A DNA stretch of 64,000 bases from Bacteroidales bacterium (GTDB lineage: Bacteria; Bacteroidota; Bacteroidia; Bacteroidales; UBA932), in contig JAFRUH010000017.1 of assembly GCA_017438975.1 (NCBI GenBank), forward strand, positions 1 through 64,000, read 5' to 3'. The stretch's first letter is position 1. Each line of letters begins with the position of its first letter. The notes beneath the pieces were generated by a model. That model saw only the letters and a program-made list of their open reading frames with translations, was not told the DNA's origin and made no database searches. Both the position numbers and the translations under genes were made by a program. Below, piece by piece: positions 35,360 through 44,373 of this stretch.

Positions 35360-36052
35360 ATGATGATCATTCAGGCAACAGGGATTGAAAAAAGTTTCGG
35401 CAGCCTCAAGGTGCTGAAGGGCGTCGATTTCGCGGTCTCCTCCGGCGAGGTCGTTTCCATCATGGGCGCTTCCGGCGCCGGAAAATCCACCCTCCTGCAG
35501 GTGCTGGGAACGCTGATGACCCCGGACGCGGGCAGCCTTCTCATCGACGGGACCGACCCGCTCCGCCTCTCCAGCCGCGAGATGGCCGCTTTCCGGAACC
35601 GCCGTATCGGCTTCGTGTTCCAGGCCCATCATCTCCTGCCCGAATTCACTGCCCTCGAGAATGTCATGATCCCCGCCCTGATTGGCGGACGCCCCGAAAA
35701 AGAAGCCAGGGCCTCCGCATCCGAACTCCTGTCCGTGGTCGGCCTGTCCGAGCGGACCGGCCACAAGCCTTCCGAACTCTCCGGAGGCGAGCAGCAGCGG
35801 GTCGCCATCGCCCGGGCCCTCGTCAACCGCCCGGCCATCCTTTTCGCAGACGAACCTTCCGGCAACCTGGACAGCCGGACCAAGGCGGAAATCCACCGCC
35901 TCTTCTTCGACCTTCGGGACAAGTTCGGACAAACCATCGTGATCGTGACCCACGACCCCGAACTGGCCGCGCTCTGCGACCGTACCTGTGTTATGAAAGA
36001 CGGGTGCTTCGACGTCCCTAGTCCGTCCCCTGAAGGTGGATCAGAGATTTGA
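35360..36052 (+). CDS. LolD-like ABC transporter ATP-binding protein
   Basis: 230 aa, single nucleotide-binding domain. Walker [10 protein letters not shown] (36-44), signature [16 protein letters not shown], Walker [13 protein letters not shown], and the switch His in [10 protein letters not shown] are all intact. The sequence type is that of the LolD/MacB family, which powers lipoprotein release or related extractions at the inner membrane. No permease lies beside it, so the partner must be encoded elsewhere. Its 3' end overlaps that of apt by 35 bases. Confidence 0.88.
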   Translation: MMIIQATGIEKSFGSLKVLKGVDFAVSSGEVVSIMGASGAGKSTLLQVLGTLMTPDAGSLLIDGTDPLRLSSREMAAFRNRRIGFVFQAHHLLPEFTALENVMIPALIGGRPEKEARASASELLSVVGLSERTGHKPSELSGGEQQRVAIARALVNRPAILFADEPSGNLDSRTKAEIHRLFFDLRDKFGQTIVIVTHDPELAALCDRTCVMKDGCFDVPSPSPEGGSEI

Positions 36053-36593
36053 CCGGAGCGATATCCTTGAGAACCCCGGCGCCCTTGAGATCATCGAGCT
36101 CGACCAGGAAAACGAAATCCGTCACCTTGACCTTGTACTCTTTCCCGTCCTTTTCGACGGTCAGGGCGTTCAGCGCCTTCGCAACGCCGCAGGCCGTTCC
36201 GCCCGTCGCCAGGATATCATCGAAAATCGTCAGATAGAACGTATCCCCGTCCGGAACGCCGGCAGCGATGTCGGACTTGCGGAAGAAAACCTCGTCTTTT
36301 CCATATTCCTTGACGATGTCGACCTGGACGAGGTCGCCTTCGGCATAGGGAATTTTCCCTTTCTTCCTGAGCGTCAGGATATTCTTCACATTGTCACAGA
36401 CCGTCAGCATCGGAGCGGCGAAAAGGAAGCCGCGGGCTTCCGGTGCCACGACGTTCGGTGAATCGGCCATCTTGCCGAGATCCTTGATGATCGAGGTGAA
36501 GATTTCCTTGTCCTGCATGAATGGAAGGACGTCCACGAAATTGACTCCCTTGATCGGGAAATCGGGATAATACTTGAGATAATCCTGGTACAT
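36018..36593 (-). CDS. apt: adenine phosphoribosyltransferase
   Basis: 191 aa from ATG 36593 ([20 protein letters not shown]); seven more codons upstream are possible. Salvages adenine with PRPP to AMP. The PRPP-binding loop is [14 protein letters not shown], and [15 protein letters not shown] and LRKKGKIP fit the family. It is somewhat longer at the C-terminus than E. coli Apt. Its stop lies inside the end of the convergent ABC gene. Confidence 0.9.
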   Translation of the reverse strand: MYQDYLKYYPDFPIKGVNFVDVLPFMQDKEIFTSIIKDLGKMADSPNVVAPEARGFLFAAPMLTVCDNVKNILTLRKKGKIPYAEGDLVQVDIVKEYGKDEVFFRKSDIAAGVPDGDTFYLTIFDDILATGGTACGVAKALNALTVEKDGKEYKVKVTDFVFLVELDDLKGAGVLKDIAPVKSLIHLQGTD

Positions 36594-36642
36594 ATTCCTG
36601 CGATTAGGTAACAAATTTAACGTTTATTTTTGAGAAATCCCG

Positions 36643-36650
36643 TATCTTTG
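36643..36650 (+). promoter_or_regulatory. -7 element of the sulfatase gene
   Basis: TATCTTTG on the plus strand, 20 bases before the preferred ATG at 36671. It excludes an earlier ATG at 36659, which would lie at the transcript start. Confidence 0.5.
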
Positions 36651-36670
36651 AGAGGAATATGATACCGACT

Positions 36671-38359
36671 ATGAAAATAAGGAAACATACCTGCACGGCC
36701 CTCGCGCTGCTCGCTCCCGCACTCGCCGCATCCGCCCGCCAGAAGCCGAACATCGTCTTCTTCCTCGTGGACGACTACGGATGGCCGGAGAGTTCAGTCC
36801 CCTACGGCGAGGAAGTATACCCCAGAAATCTCCAGTTCCACACTCCGAACATGGAACGGCTCGCGAGAAAGGGTGTCATCCTGACCCAGGCCTACGCCTG
36901 CCCGGTCTCGACCCCGACCCGGACCAGCATCATGTCCGGGATGAACGCCGCCCACAGCCACATCACCAACTGGACCTCCATGGCCAGGGACGAACCCTCC
37001 GACGCCGTCGGCGGGAAAAACGGCGCGGCGGTCTACGAGGAACTCGACACGGACATCTTCCGGCGTCCGGAATGGAACATCAACGGACTCTGCCCCGACG
37101 GGACCGCCGCCCCCGACCAGGTGCAGGTCGCAACCCCGCTCGTCCGTCTCCTCCGGGATGCCGGATACTATACGATCCATGTCGGGAAAGCCCACTGGGC
37201 TTCCGCCGGGACGCCGGGGTCCTCCCCCTACAACATGGGCTTCACGGTCAACATCGCCGGGACCAACGCCGGCCTTCCCAAAAGCTATTTCGGGACGGAC
37301 AATTTCGGGAACACGCCCGAACTCTGGAACATGTCCGCGGTCCAGAACATGACCGAATACTACGGTGACGACATCTTCCTGACCGAGGCCCTGACCCGGG
37401 AGGCGCTCAAGACCCTCGAGTACCCGGTCTCCCGGAAACAGCCCTTCTACCTGTACCTTGCCCATTATGCCACCCACACCCCGATCCAGAAGGACAAGCG
37501 CTTCTTCAAGGGATACAAGGAGATGGGCCTTGACGACGGACAGGCCAAGTTCTCCTCGATGGTCGAGGGCGTCGACAAGAGTCTCGGGGACCTGATGGAC
37601 TTCCTCGAAGCGAAGGGCATCGCCGACAACACCATCATCATCTTCATGTCCGACAACGGCGGAAACGCCGACGTCAAGGCCAAAGGCGGTGTCCCGCATA
37701 CCCAGTGCGCCCCGCTCCGGGAAGGGAAGGGCTCCTGTTACCAGGGCGGCATCCGTGTCCCTATGATGGTCTGCATCCCAGGGAAGACCGCGCCCGGGAC
37801 CCGCATCAACACCCCCGTCGTTCCGGAAGACCTCTTCCCGACCCTCCTTGAACTCGGCGGGGTGCGCTCCTGGAAGACGGTCCAGCCGGTCGACGGAAAG
37901 AGCCTTGTCCCGCTGCTGACGAAGGGCTCGAAACTGGCGGAGAAAGCGACCCGGAAGGGCGAGATCACCAATCAGAAACAGGCCAATGCCTTCGTCGTCC
38001 CCGAAGAAGTCTCCGGGATCGACCCGCAGCGCCCCGTCCTCTTCCATTATCCGCACCAGTGGAAAGTGGAGTACAGGCAAGAGGTCGACTTCCTTTCGAC
38101 GGTCATTGTCGGCGACTGGAAACTGGTCTACGTCATGATGAACACCGTCCCGGGGCAGAAAGTCGCCGACGGAGTCCCGCTCGAACTCTACAACATCCGG
38201 GAGGATATCGGAGAGAGGCGCAACGTCGCGGCGCAGCATCCCGAAATCGTCGCCCGCCTTGCAAAGGTGCTCGGAGACCGTCTACGCGCCTGGAATGCAT
38301 CCATGCCCGTCGTCCGTGCGACCGGAAAGCCCGTTCCCTGGCCGGACGAACTCCCCTGA
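36671..38359 (+). CDS. Ser-type sulfatase, secreted
   Basis: 562 aa from ATG 36671; the ATG at 36659 adds four residues. A Sec signal ends near AASARQ. The alkaline-phosphatase-type sulfatase fold is clear: metal ligands in VFFLVDDYGWP (Asp34, Asp35), the formylglycine motif S-T-P-T-R with Ser80, HYATHTPIQ, and DNGGN in the middle. Ser rather than Cys means maturation by the radical-SAM enzyme anSME, which is not in the window. It would remove sulfate from host or dietary glycans or other esters. It stands alone, outside any SusCD locus. Confidence 0.9.
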   Translation: MKIRKHTCTALALLAPALAASARQKPNIVFFLVDDYGWPESSVPYGEEVYPRNLQFHTPNMERLARKGVILTQAYACPVSTPTRTSIMSGMNAAHSHITNWTSMARDEPSDAVGGKNGAAVYEELDTDIFRRPEWNINGLCPDGTAAPDQVQVATPLVRLLRDAGYYTIHVGKAHWASAGTPGSSPYNMGFTVNIAGTNAGLPKSYFGTDNFGNTPELWNMSAVQNMTEYYGDDIFLTEALTREALKTLEYPVSRKQPFYLYLAHYATHTPIQKDKRFFKGYKEMGLDDGQAKFSSMVEGVDKSLGDLMDFLEAKGIADNTIIIFMSDNGGNADVKAKGGVPHTQCAPLREGKGSCYQGGIRVPMMVCIPGKTAPGTRINTPVVPEDLFPTLLELGGVRSWKTVQPVDGKSLVPLLTKGSKLAEKATRKGEITNQKQANAFVVPEEVSGIDPQRPVLFHYPHQWKVEYRQEVDFLSTVIVGDWKLVYVMMNTVPGQKVADGVPLELYNIREDIGERRNVAAQHPEIVARLAKVLGDRLRAWNASMPVVRATGKPVPWPDELP

Positions 38360-38364
38360 CGACG

Positions 38365-38397
38365 AAAAAGGCCGGCTCAGTAGAGCCGACCTTTTTT
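38365..38397. terminator. bidirectional terminator between the sulfatase and acpP
   Basis: A nine-base stem (GGCCGGCTC with GAGCCGACC, one G-U pair) with a four-base loop, flanked by AAAAA on one side and TTTTTT on the other, so it can stop transcripts from both strands. Confidence 0.8.
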
Positions 38398-38415
38398 AAT
38401 AAAATGACGTTTCGA

Positions 38416-38661
38416 TTATTCGCCGAGTTTTTCAGCTACCTTCGCGATCGCGTCAGCGACAGTAGCGATTCCACTGGTTTCCTCATCGGGAATCTTGATG
38501 CCGAATACTTTTTCGAATTCCATCAGAAGTTCAACCGTGTCAAGGGAATCTGCGCCAAGATCATTGGTGAAATTTGCGGTTTCGGTGACTTCCGACTCTT
38601 CAACGCCAAGCTTGTCAACGATAATAGCTTTGACCTGCTTTACGATTTCTTCGTGTGTCAT
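38416..38661 (-). CDS. acpP: acyl carrier protein
   Basis: 81 aa, acidic. Carries growing fatty-acid chains on a phosphopantetheine arm attached to Ser39 in [16 protein letters not shown]. The helix pattern and length are those of the fatty-acid synthase ACP. The gene is monocistronic: the convergent sulfatase lies after it and pnuC is the next gene on its upstream side. The usual partner fabF is not adjacent. Confidence 0.95.
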   Translation of the reverse strand: MTHEEIVKQVKAIIVDKLGVEESEVTETANFTNDLGADSLDTVELLMEFEKVFGIKIPDEETSGIATVADAIAKVAEKLGE

Positions 38662-38770
38662 GATAAAATAGATTTAGTTTATAATTTTAATATACGTACT
38701 TCCACTTATAGTTTGCAAAGTAAGTAATTTTTATTGAAAAAGAAAAGTATTTGTTCCAAAAAGCCGATAA

Positions 38771-39526
38771 TCATGGCGTAACCGCGGCCTCGGGACGGCT
38801 TAATTTCAGCCAAATACGCAGTCCGTTCAGCGAATTGATGAAATAGAACGAATACTTCAGCAACATGACGACGGCAGAGCTGTCGGCCCCTCCGTGGAGA
38901 AGGGTGGTCGCCCAGATGGTGACCGAAAACACATTGACCAGGATCCAGCAGTACCACTGCTCCATGAAGGCCAGCGAAAGCAGGACCTGGCCGAAAATAT
39001 TGAAGACGAGAGCGGCCGCATCGGTCGCGACTTTGAGGGTATCGATTTCCGTAAGGGCTCCGGAGGACAGTTTCGCCCTGTCGATTCCATAGAGGATGCC
39101 GAAAGCGGCGAGAAGGCTTGCCAGCACGGCCGGGATGAGGATCATCCATTGCTTTTTCGTGAAGCGCTTGGCGCGGACCTGCCGGTCGTGGGAGGCTCCC
39201 CGTTTCCTCCATTGCAGGAAGCCGACCAGCTGCATCGGAAGGAAATAGAAGGCGTGGAGGGCGAACTGGCCGACCACCCCGTTCTTCCAGCAGACGAAAG
39301 CGTAGATGACGACGTCGATAAAGCCGAAGAGGAAGGTCAGGATATAGCCGTTTGCCGAAAGGACCGTATTGATGACCCCCATGCAGGCGCCGATGCTCGC
39401 GATGACGAGGAGCACCTTGTCGACCTCCGGATTCCGGAATTTCAGAATATTGGACACGAGGACGGCGAGAAGCATTGCGATGACGATCGCAATATTGAAA
39501 ACCGTATTGAATGTCTTCTCTTTCAT
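38771..39526 (-). CDS. pnuC: PnuC-type nicotinamide mononucleotide/riboside transporter
   Basis: 251 aa with about seven membrane segments, the PnuC topology. Typical features are FLFGFIDVVIYAFVCWKNGV, the QLVGFLQWRKR loop and the WYCWILVNVFSVTIW segment with paired Trp residues. It imports a vitamin B3 nucleoside or a related vitamin. The relatively long loop around 105-125 is basic. It lies six bases downstream of uvrC. No riboswitch is visible in the tiny spacer. Confidence 0.85.
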   Translation of the reverse strand: MKEKTFNTVFNIAIVIAMLLAVLVSNILKFRNPEVDKVLLVIASIGACMGVINTVLSANGYILTFLFGFIDVVIYAFVCWKNGVVGQFALHAFYFLPMQLVGFLQWRKRGASHDRQVRAKRFTKKQWMILIPAVLASLLAAFGILYGIDRAKLSSGALTEIDTLKVATDAAALVFNIFGQVLLSLAFMEQWYCWILVNVFSVTIWATTLLHGGADSSAVVMLLKYSFYFINSLNGLRIWLKLSRPEAAVTP

Positions 39527-39532
39527 AGCCGT

Positions 39533-41341
39533 TTATCCGGGGAACAGTTCAGGATTGAGTTCCCGGTGGATACGCAAAGCAAGTTCCGTACCAACCAGGG
39601 CGGCGATGTCTTCGACCGGGGCGGAGGCGATCCGGGCGACGCTCCCGAAATGCAGGAGAAGGCGCTGCTCCGTCTTCTCCCCGACCCCCTTGATGTCCCG
39701 GAGAACGGAATGGATCTGGGCCTTGCTGCGGAGATTCCGGTGAAAAGTGATGCCGAAGCGGTGGGCCTCGTCGCGGATATGCTGCAGGACCTTCAGGGCC
39801 TGCGAGTTACGGTCGATGAAGAGCGGGTAGGGATCCCCGACGCGGATAACTTCCTCGAGACGCTTGGCAAGGCCTACGACGGTCAGCTGCTCGGTCAGGC
39901 CGAGCTCGGCGAGCGCCTGGTAGGCTGCGTCCAGCTGCCCCTTTCCGCCGTCGATGACGATCAGCTGGGGCAGGTCGTCCGGGGCTTCGGCGAGCATCCG
40001 CGAATAGCGCCGGTTCACGACTTCCTTCATCGAAGCGAAGTCGTTCGCTCCGATGACCGTCTTGATCTTGAATTTGCGGTAATCCTTCTTGGAAGGCTCG
40101 CCGTCGCGGAAAACGACACACGAAGCGACCGGATTGGTCCCCTGGATATTGGAATTGTCGAAGCATTCCATGTGCCGGGGCAGGACCTCCATCCCGAGGG
40201 CTTTCCGAAGGTCCTCCATGACGGACAGGCGGTACTGGTCGGGATCGGTATGTTCTTTCTGCTTGATGGAATTGAAATGGAATTCCTTGGCATTCTTGGC
40301 GCTGAGTTCCAGCAGGGCCAGTTTGTCGCCCCGGACGGGAATCCGGAACGTCACCCCTTCGATTTCGACATCCGGCAGGAAGGGGACGATGACCTCCTTT
40401 GCAAGGGTCCCGAACTTCGACTCGATTTCGGCGATGAAAGCGCTCAGGACGGCGGAGGGTTCCTCCTCGATCTGCATCCGGAAACCGAGATTGAGGGACT
40501 GTATGACGGCCCCGCCGCGGATCCGGAGGAAATTCCCGAAAGCCTCGTTGACGTCGAACACCAGCGAGAAAACGTCCGCGGCAGTATCCATAGAGGAGGT
40601 GATGATGGACTTGGAATAATGCTTCTCCAGTGAAGCCGCCTTTTCTTTATAAATCTGGGCGGTCTCGAAATCAAGTCTTTCCGCCGCCTCGCCCATCAGG
40701 GCCCGGTAGTGCTGGAGGATTTCCCCACCGCGTCCGGTCAGGAGATGGACGATCTCTTCGATCCATCCCTGGTACTCCTCTTTCGAAACGCCGCCGACAC
40801 AACAGCCGCGACAGCGCCCGAGATGGAAATTGAGGCAGGGGCGGAATTTCTTGCGGAGGATCGCCTCCGAAGTGATTTTGAGGTTGCAGTTGCGCAAGGG
40901 GTACATCTCGGAGAAGAATCCGATCAGGTTCCGGGCGTGCAGGACGGAACTGTACGGGCCGAAATAGCGGTTCCCGCCGCTCTTGTCCATCCTCCTGGTA
41001 ATGAACACCTTCGGAAACTCGTCCCCGGTCACGCAGATCCAGGGATAGGTCTTCGAATCCTTTAGGAGGATATTGTACTTGGGCTTGTACTGCTTGATGA
41101 GATTGTTCTCGAGGAGCAGCGCGTCAGCTTCGGAATCGACGACGGAATACTGGGCGTCCGCGATCCGGGAGACCAGCAGGCGGGTCTTGGTGTTCAGCCG
41201 CTCGGGCGGCACGAAATACTGGGCGACCCTTTTGTGGAGATCCTTCGCCTTCCCCACATAAATGACGTTCCCCGAGGAGTCGTAATACCGATAGACTCCC
41301 GGGGAATGTGGAAAAAGTGCGATTTTCTCTTTTACGGTCAC
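39533..41341 (-). CDS. uvrC: excinuclease ABC subunit C
   Basis: 602 aa from a GTG start that overlaps the TAG of the preceding gene by one base. Makes both incisions in nucleotide-excision repair. The N-terminal GIY-YIG nuclease (SPGVYRYYDSSGNVIYVGKA), the UVR-type motif (RLDFETAQIYKEKAASLE), the RNase H-like catalytic region (VIDGGKGQLDAAYQAL) and C-terminal HhH motifs (IKGVGEKTEQRLLLHFGS) are present in order. Confidence 0.95.
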   Translation of the reverse strand: MTVKEKIALFPHSPGVYRYYDSSGNVIYVGKAKDLHKRVAQYFVPPERLNTKTRLLVSRIADAQYSVVDSEADALLLENNLIKQYKPKYNILLKDSKTYPWICVTGDEFPKVFITRRMDKSGGNRYFGPYSSVLHARNLIGFFSEMYPLRNCNLKITSEAILRKKFRPCLNFHLGRCRGCCVGGVSKEEYQGWIEEIVHLLTGRGGEILQHYRALMGEAAERLDFETAQIYKEKAASLEKHYSKSIITSSMDTAADVFSLVFDVNEAFGNFLRIRGGAVIQSLNLGFRMQIEEEPSAVLSAFIAEIESKFGTLAKEVIVPFLPDVEIEGVTFRIPVRGDKLALLELSAKNAKEFHFNSIKQKEHTDPDQYRLSVMEDLRKALGMEVLPRHMECFDNSNIQGTNPVASCVVFRDGEPSKKDYRKFKIKTVIGANDFASMKEVVNRRYSRMLAEAPDDLPQLIVIDGGKGQLDAAYQALAELGLTEQLTVVGLAKRLEEVIRVGDPYPLFIDRNSQALKVLQHIRDEAHRFGITFHRNLRSKAQIHSVLRDIKGVGEKTEQRLLLHFGSVARIASAPVEDIAALVGTELALRIHRELNPELFPG

Positions 41342-42438
41342 TACTTCAGGCAGTCGGCGACGGCCTTGCGGATCGCTTCGCCGCGGAGGTCGCGCTTGAG
41401 GATCGTTCCGTCAGGACCGAAAAGGATGATATGGGGAATGCCCTCGATGCCGTAGAGATCGGTCGGGCCCTGCTGGGCGTTGATGATCTGATTCCAGGAG
41501 ATGCCGAGTTCTTCGGCTGCAGCCTTGCTGTCCTCGGGCTTGTCCCAGACTGCGACGCTGAGCATGTCGAACTTGTCGGAGTGGAACTCGTCATAAACGG
41601 CCTTGAGGTTCGGCATCTCGGCACGGCAGGGGCCGCACCAGGAGGCCCAGAAGTCGACGATCATATACTTGCCCTTTCCGATGAAATCGGAGAAACGGAC
41701 CGTCGTCGCCTCGGCGTTTTCGGGATCCTGGACGACCGTGAAGTCCTTGAACATCTTGCCTTCGGCCGTTTCCATCCGGATCTCGATGGCCTTTCTCTTC
41801 TGCTGGACCGGTTCCATGGCGCGGACAGTCTCGCCGAGTCCGTCGATGATGCCGATCATTTCCTCGTCGTCCGCATCGATGGTGGTGAGGGCCATCAGGG
41901 CAAGGAGGTTGTCCTTGTTGGCGGCGAGGACCTCGCGGCACCGGGTATTGATATTCCCGGAGGCGGTCTCATAGATGGCGTTCAGCCTGGATTCCTTCTC
42001 TTCGTCGGAAAGGCCTTTTTCTTTGGCGAGGGCGTCGTTGTCGGCGCGGAACTTCGTCATGATATCCTGCATACTTGCGTTGAATTCATCGTAAGCGGCC
42101 TGGACGGATTTCTTCGGATTGGAAGAGGTGATGACGGCAGCGCCTTCATCACTGAACTTCACCGTCAGCTTGGTGCCGTCGAGGATGACGCGGGCGGTAT
42201 GGTCCTCGCTGTCGATCGTCGCCATAGCGAGCACGTCGGTCGGGAGCTCAACCGTGAAAGAGCGCGTGTCAGGATTGGTCTTGACAAGGGTATCGAGGTC
42301 TCCGGAGATGATATGCACCTCGGCGGGAACTTTGCCCTCATACTGTCCGACGAGAACGGTCTTGTCGGAGGGTTTGCCGTTGCAGGCGAACAGCACGGAA
42401 GCGGCCGCCATCAGCAGGAAAAGATTTCTTGTTTTCAT
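41341..42438 (-). CDS. TlpA/ResA-like thioredoxin lipoprotein
   Basis: 365 aa. Lipoprotein signal with Cys19 (SVLFAC). The first ~220 residues resemble the DUF4369 domain often joined to thioredoxins in Bacteroidetes; the C-terminal thioredoxin fold has WASWCGPC with Cys268 and Cys271 and a cis-Pro region GIEGIPHIIL. It would reduce or isomerise disulfides in the periplasm or on the cell surface. A -7 box TATCTTTG lies at 42470-42477, about 32 bases upstream. Confidence 0.88.
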   Translation of the reverse strand: MKTRNLFLLMAAASVLFACNGKPSDKTVLVGQYEGKVPAEVHIISGDLDTLVKTNPDTRSFTVELPTDVLAMATIDSEDHTARVILDGTKLTVKFSDEGAAVITSSNPKKSVQAAYDEFNASMQDIMTKFRADNDALAKEKGLSDEEKESRLNAIYETASGNINTRCREVLAANKDNLLALMALTTIDADDEEMIGIIDGLGETVRAMEPVQQKRKAIEIRMETAEGKMFKDFTVVQDPENAEATTVRFSDFIGKGKYMIVDFWASWCGPCRAEMPNLKAVYDEFHSDKFDMLSVAVWDKPEDSKAAAEELGISWNQIINAQQGPTDLYGIEGIPHIILFGPDGTILKRDLRGEAIRKAVADCLK

Positions 42439-42469
42439 ATAAATACTTATGTCTAATTTATTTAGCCTT

Positions 42470-42477
42470 CAAAGATA
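42470..42477 (-). promoter_or_regulatory. -7 element of the TlpA-uvrC-pnuC operon
   Basis: TATCTTTG on the minus strand in the short gap after the 83-aa membrane-associated gene, upstream of three closely packed genes. Confidence 0.45.
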
Positions 42478-42482
42478 GCAAA

Positions 42483-42734
42483 TTATTTCAACAACTTCCT
42501 GCTTCGCTTGCGCAGACGGCCGAGGATCGTCAGAAGAACACCGTAGAAGGGTACGGAAGTCCCGGCCCGGCGGATACCTTCCCCGAGGAGGGCCGTCGGA
42601 GTATAGAAACCCTTCGCCAGCTGATAGTGGCGTTTCAGGCGTTTCCGCATGGTCCGAAGCTGCTCGTCCGTCCCCGCGATCGCCTGCTCCAGTTCGTCAA
42701 GATTCCGGATCGACAGGTAATTCTTCTTTTTCAT
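42483..42734 (-). CDS. small basic protein of unknown function
   Basis: 83 aa, very basic, with a helical N-terminal half (IRNLDELEQAIAGTDEQLRT) and one weakly hydrophobic stretch near 60-73 before a Lys/Arg-rich C-terminus. It overlaps the holin-like gene by 38 bases and forms a three-gene set with it and the YtxH-like gene. No family was recognised; the context suggests an envelope role. Confidence 0.55.
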   Translation of the reverse strand: MKKKNYLSIRNLDELEQAIAGTDEQLRTMRKRLKRHYQLAKGFYTPTALLGEGIRRAGTSVPFYGVLLTILGRLRKRSRKLLK

Positions 42735-43071
42735 CGAAAAACAGTTTAATGAAGAGCTTCACGAAAGTACCGCGGAAAGGCTTGTCCTTGACGATGAAGA
42801 GGATGACAAGGATGACGGCGAGGAGGCCGGCGACAATCATCGCCGCGCCGCCGTAACTGCCGATCCAGGAGCCCAGCAGCAGGGTCAGTCCGAACGAGAG
42901 GGCGAGCAGGAGGGAGGTCGTAACCCCGAGGATCAGGATCAGGCTGAGCAGCTTGGAGACGGTAATCGTCAAGCCCCGGACGGCCCGAAGCCTGATGTCG
43001 TCCACCCGGACGTCGACATAATCCTTGAGCTCGGAGGCGATATCCTCTAACGGCTTGGTAAAATCACTCAT
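42697..43071 (-). CDS. phage holin superfamily 6-like membrane protein
   Basis: 124 aa. Two long hydrophobic segments (LTITVSKLLSLILILGVTTS and SYGGAAMIVAGLLAVILVIL) follow an N-terminal amphipathic region, matching the small Actinobacterial and Bacteroidetes holin_3_6/DUF1469 layout. Despite the name, such genes are usually chromosomal and not phage related. It overlaps ytxH-like by four bases (ATGA). Confidence 0.65.
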   Translation of the reverse strand: MSDFTKPLEDIASELKDYVDVRVDDIRLRAVRGLTITVSKLLSLILILGVTTSLLLALSFGLTLLLGSWIGSYGGAAMIVAGLLAVILVILFIVKDKPFRGTFVKLFIKLFFDEKEELPVDPES

Positions 43072-43280
43072 GCCTGTTCCGGCTCTCCGGCCTCTTCCTG
43101 CAAGTCTTCCTTCTGCTGCTCATCTTCATCCAGGTCCTCAGTGAAGGCCTTTTCCCATTCATCGAGTTTGGCGCGGACGCGCTTGCGGGTTTCCGTTCCC
43201 TTGTCGGGAGCGAAGAGAAGGCCGAGGGCGGCGCCGGCGGCAAGGCCGGTCAGAAGGGAGAAAAATGATTTCGTTTTCAT
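43068..43280 (-). CDS. YtxH domain-containing protein
   Basis: 70 aa. One short membrane segment near the start with the Gly/Ala run LLTGLAAGAALGLLFAPDKG, the YtxH hallmark, followed by TRKRVRAKLDEWEKAF and an acidic tail. Such proteins are linked to general stress; the exact job is unknown. First of three overlapping genes. Confidence 0.75.
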   Translation of the reverse strand: MKTKSFFSLLTGLAAGAALGLLFAPDKGTETRKRVRAKLDEWEKAFTEDLDEDEQQKEDLQEEAGEPEQA

Positions 43281-43304
43281 GGTTATACGATTTAATAATT
43301 ACAA

Positions 43305-44369
43305 TCAAATCAGTTCCCGGATGATTTCGTCCGAGACGAAGAAGCGGCTTTCCGGTATCCGGAAACGACCGTCCTCCTCTGCAAGAGCGCCCTCATCCAA
43401 CAGGGAATCAATGACATCCGGCCTGCAATTTTCATGCAAAAAGGACGATTCGATCCCCCGGGCGGTCCGGAGCGCGAGCATCAGCGTCTCCACCCGCATG
43501 TCTTCCGGAGTCAGGACCTCCTCCGTAAAGGAACGGTCCGTCAAGGAGGAATTGTTCCATCGGCGGCGGAAACCGTCGAAAGAATGCGCTCCGGGGCCGA
43601 ATCCGACATAGGGAACGCGCCTCCAGTAGGCGCTGTTGTGGATGGCCTCCCGGCCGGGAAGGGCGAAATTGGAGATTTCGTAATGGACATAACCCGCGTC
43701 TGACAGGACCCGGCAGAGCCTGTCATATTGTCTGCGGCACTGCTCCTCGTCCGCCTCCCGGTAACGTCCTTCCGCGGTCATCCTCCCGAGCGCGCTTTCC
43801 CCTTCGACGGAAAGCTGGTAGCAGGAAATATGTTCAGGGGCGAGGGAGACGGCTTTTGCGAGGGTCTCCTCCCACAAGCCGTCCGTCAGGTGCGAGATCC
43901 CGAAAATCAGGTCGATGCTGATGTTCCGGAACCCGGCTTCCCTGGCAAGTCGGAAAGCCCGGACGGCCCGTTCCCCGTTGTGCCGCCGGTTCATCCACCG
44001 GAGCATCCCGTCGTCGAAGGACTGGACGCCCATGCTGAGCCGGTCGACGCCGAGGCGCCGGAGCCCCTCCAGGTATGGAAGACCCTTCTCGCAAAGGTCC
44101 TCAGGATTGGCTTCCAGGGTAAATTCGGTCCATTCCGTCGGCGGGAGGGCGCCGACAATCCGCTCCAAGACGGAAAGGGGCAGCACCGAAGGGGTGCCGC
44201 CGCCTATGTAAAGAGTAGGAATATCATCTGTTATCTCGCCGCTCCTTTCCGCAATCTCCCGGCAGATGGCATCTGCGTAACGGCCGGTCCGCTCTTCCGA
44301 CGCGATCTCGGAATAGAAATCGCAATACGTGCAGAAACTCCTGCAGAAAGGGACGTGGATATAGATCAC
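43305..44369 (-). CDS. hemW: radical SAM heme chaperone HemW
   Basis: 354 aa, the HemW/HemN-like family. The iron-sulfur Cys triad is CxxxCxxC at Cys9, Cys13 and Cys16, followed by Phe (CDFYS). Family features are YIGGGTPSVLP, TLEANPEDL, SMGVQSFDD and GFGPGAHSF. It supplies heme to proteins and is not a coproporphyrinogen oxidase. It lies four bases downstream of the coiled-coil membrane protein. Confidence 0.9.
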   Translation of the reverse strand: MIYIHVPFCRSFCTYCDFYSEIASEERTGRYADAICREIAERSGEITDDIPTLYIGGGTPSVLPLSVLERIVGALPPTEWTEFTLEANPEDLCEKGLPYLEGLRRLGVDRLSMGVQSFDDGMLRWMNRRHNGERAVRAFRLAREAGFRNISIDLIFGISHLTDGLWEETLAKAVSLAPEHISCYQLSVEGESALGRMTAEGRYREADEEQCRRQYDRLCRVLSDAGYVHYEISNFALPGREAIHNSAYWRRVPYVGFGPGAHSFDGFRRRWNNSSLTDRSFTEEVLTPEDMRVETLMLALRTARGIESSFLHENCRPDVIDSLLDEGALAEEDGRFRIPESRFFVSDEIIRELI

Positions 44370-44373
44370 GCCG

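Noticed and set aside
36794-38239. 481-codon minus-strand open frame across the sulfatase
   Set aside because: Shadow of a well-supported sulfatase; no domain, signal or start context.
42483-43280. Possible phage lysis cassette (holin-like protein with small partners)
   Set aside because: The partner is a YtxH stress-type protein, there is no endolysin, and the surroundings are housekeeping genes.
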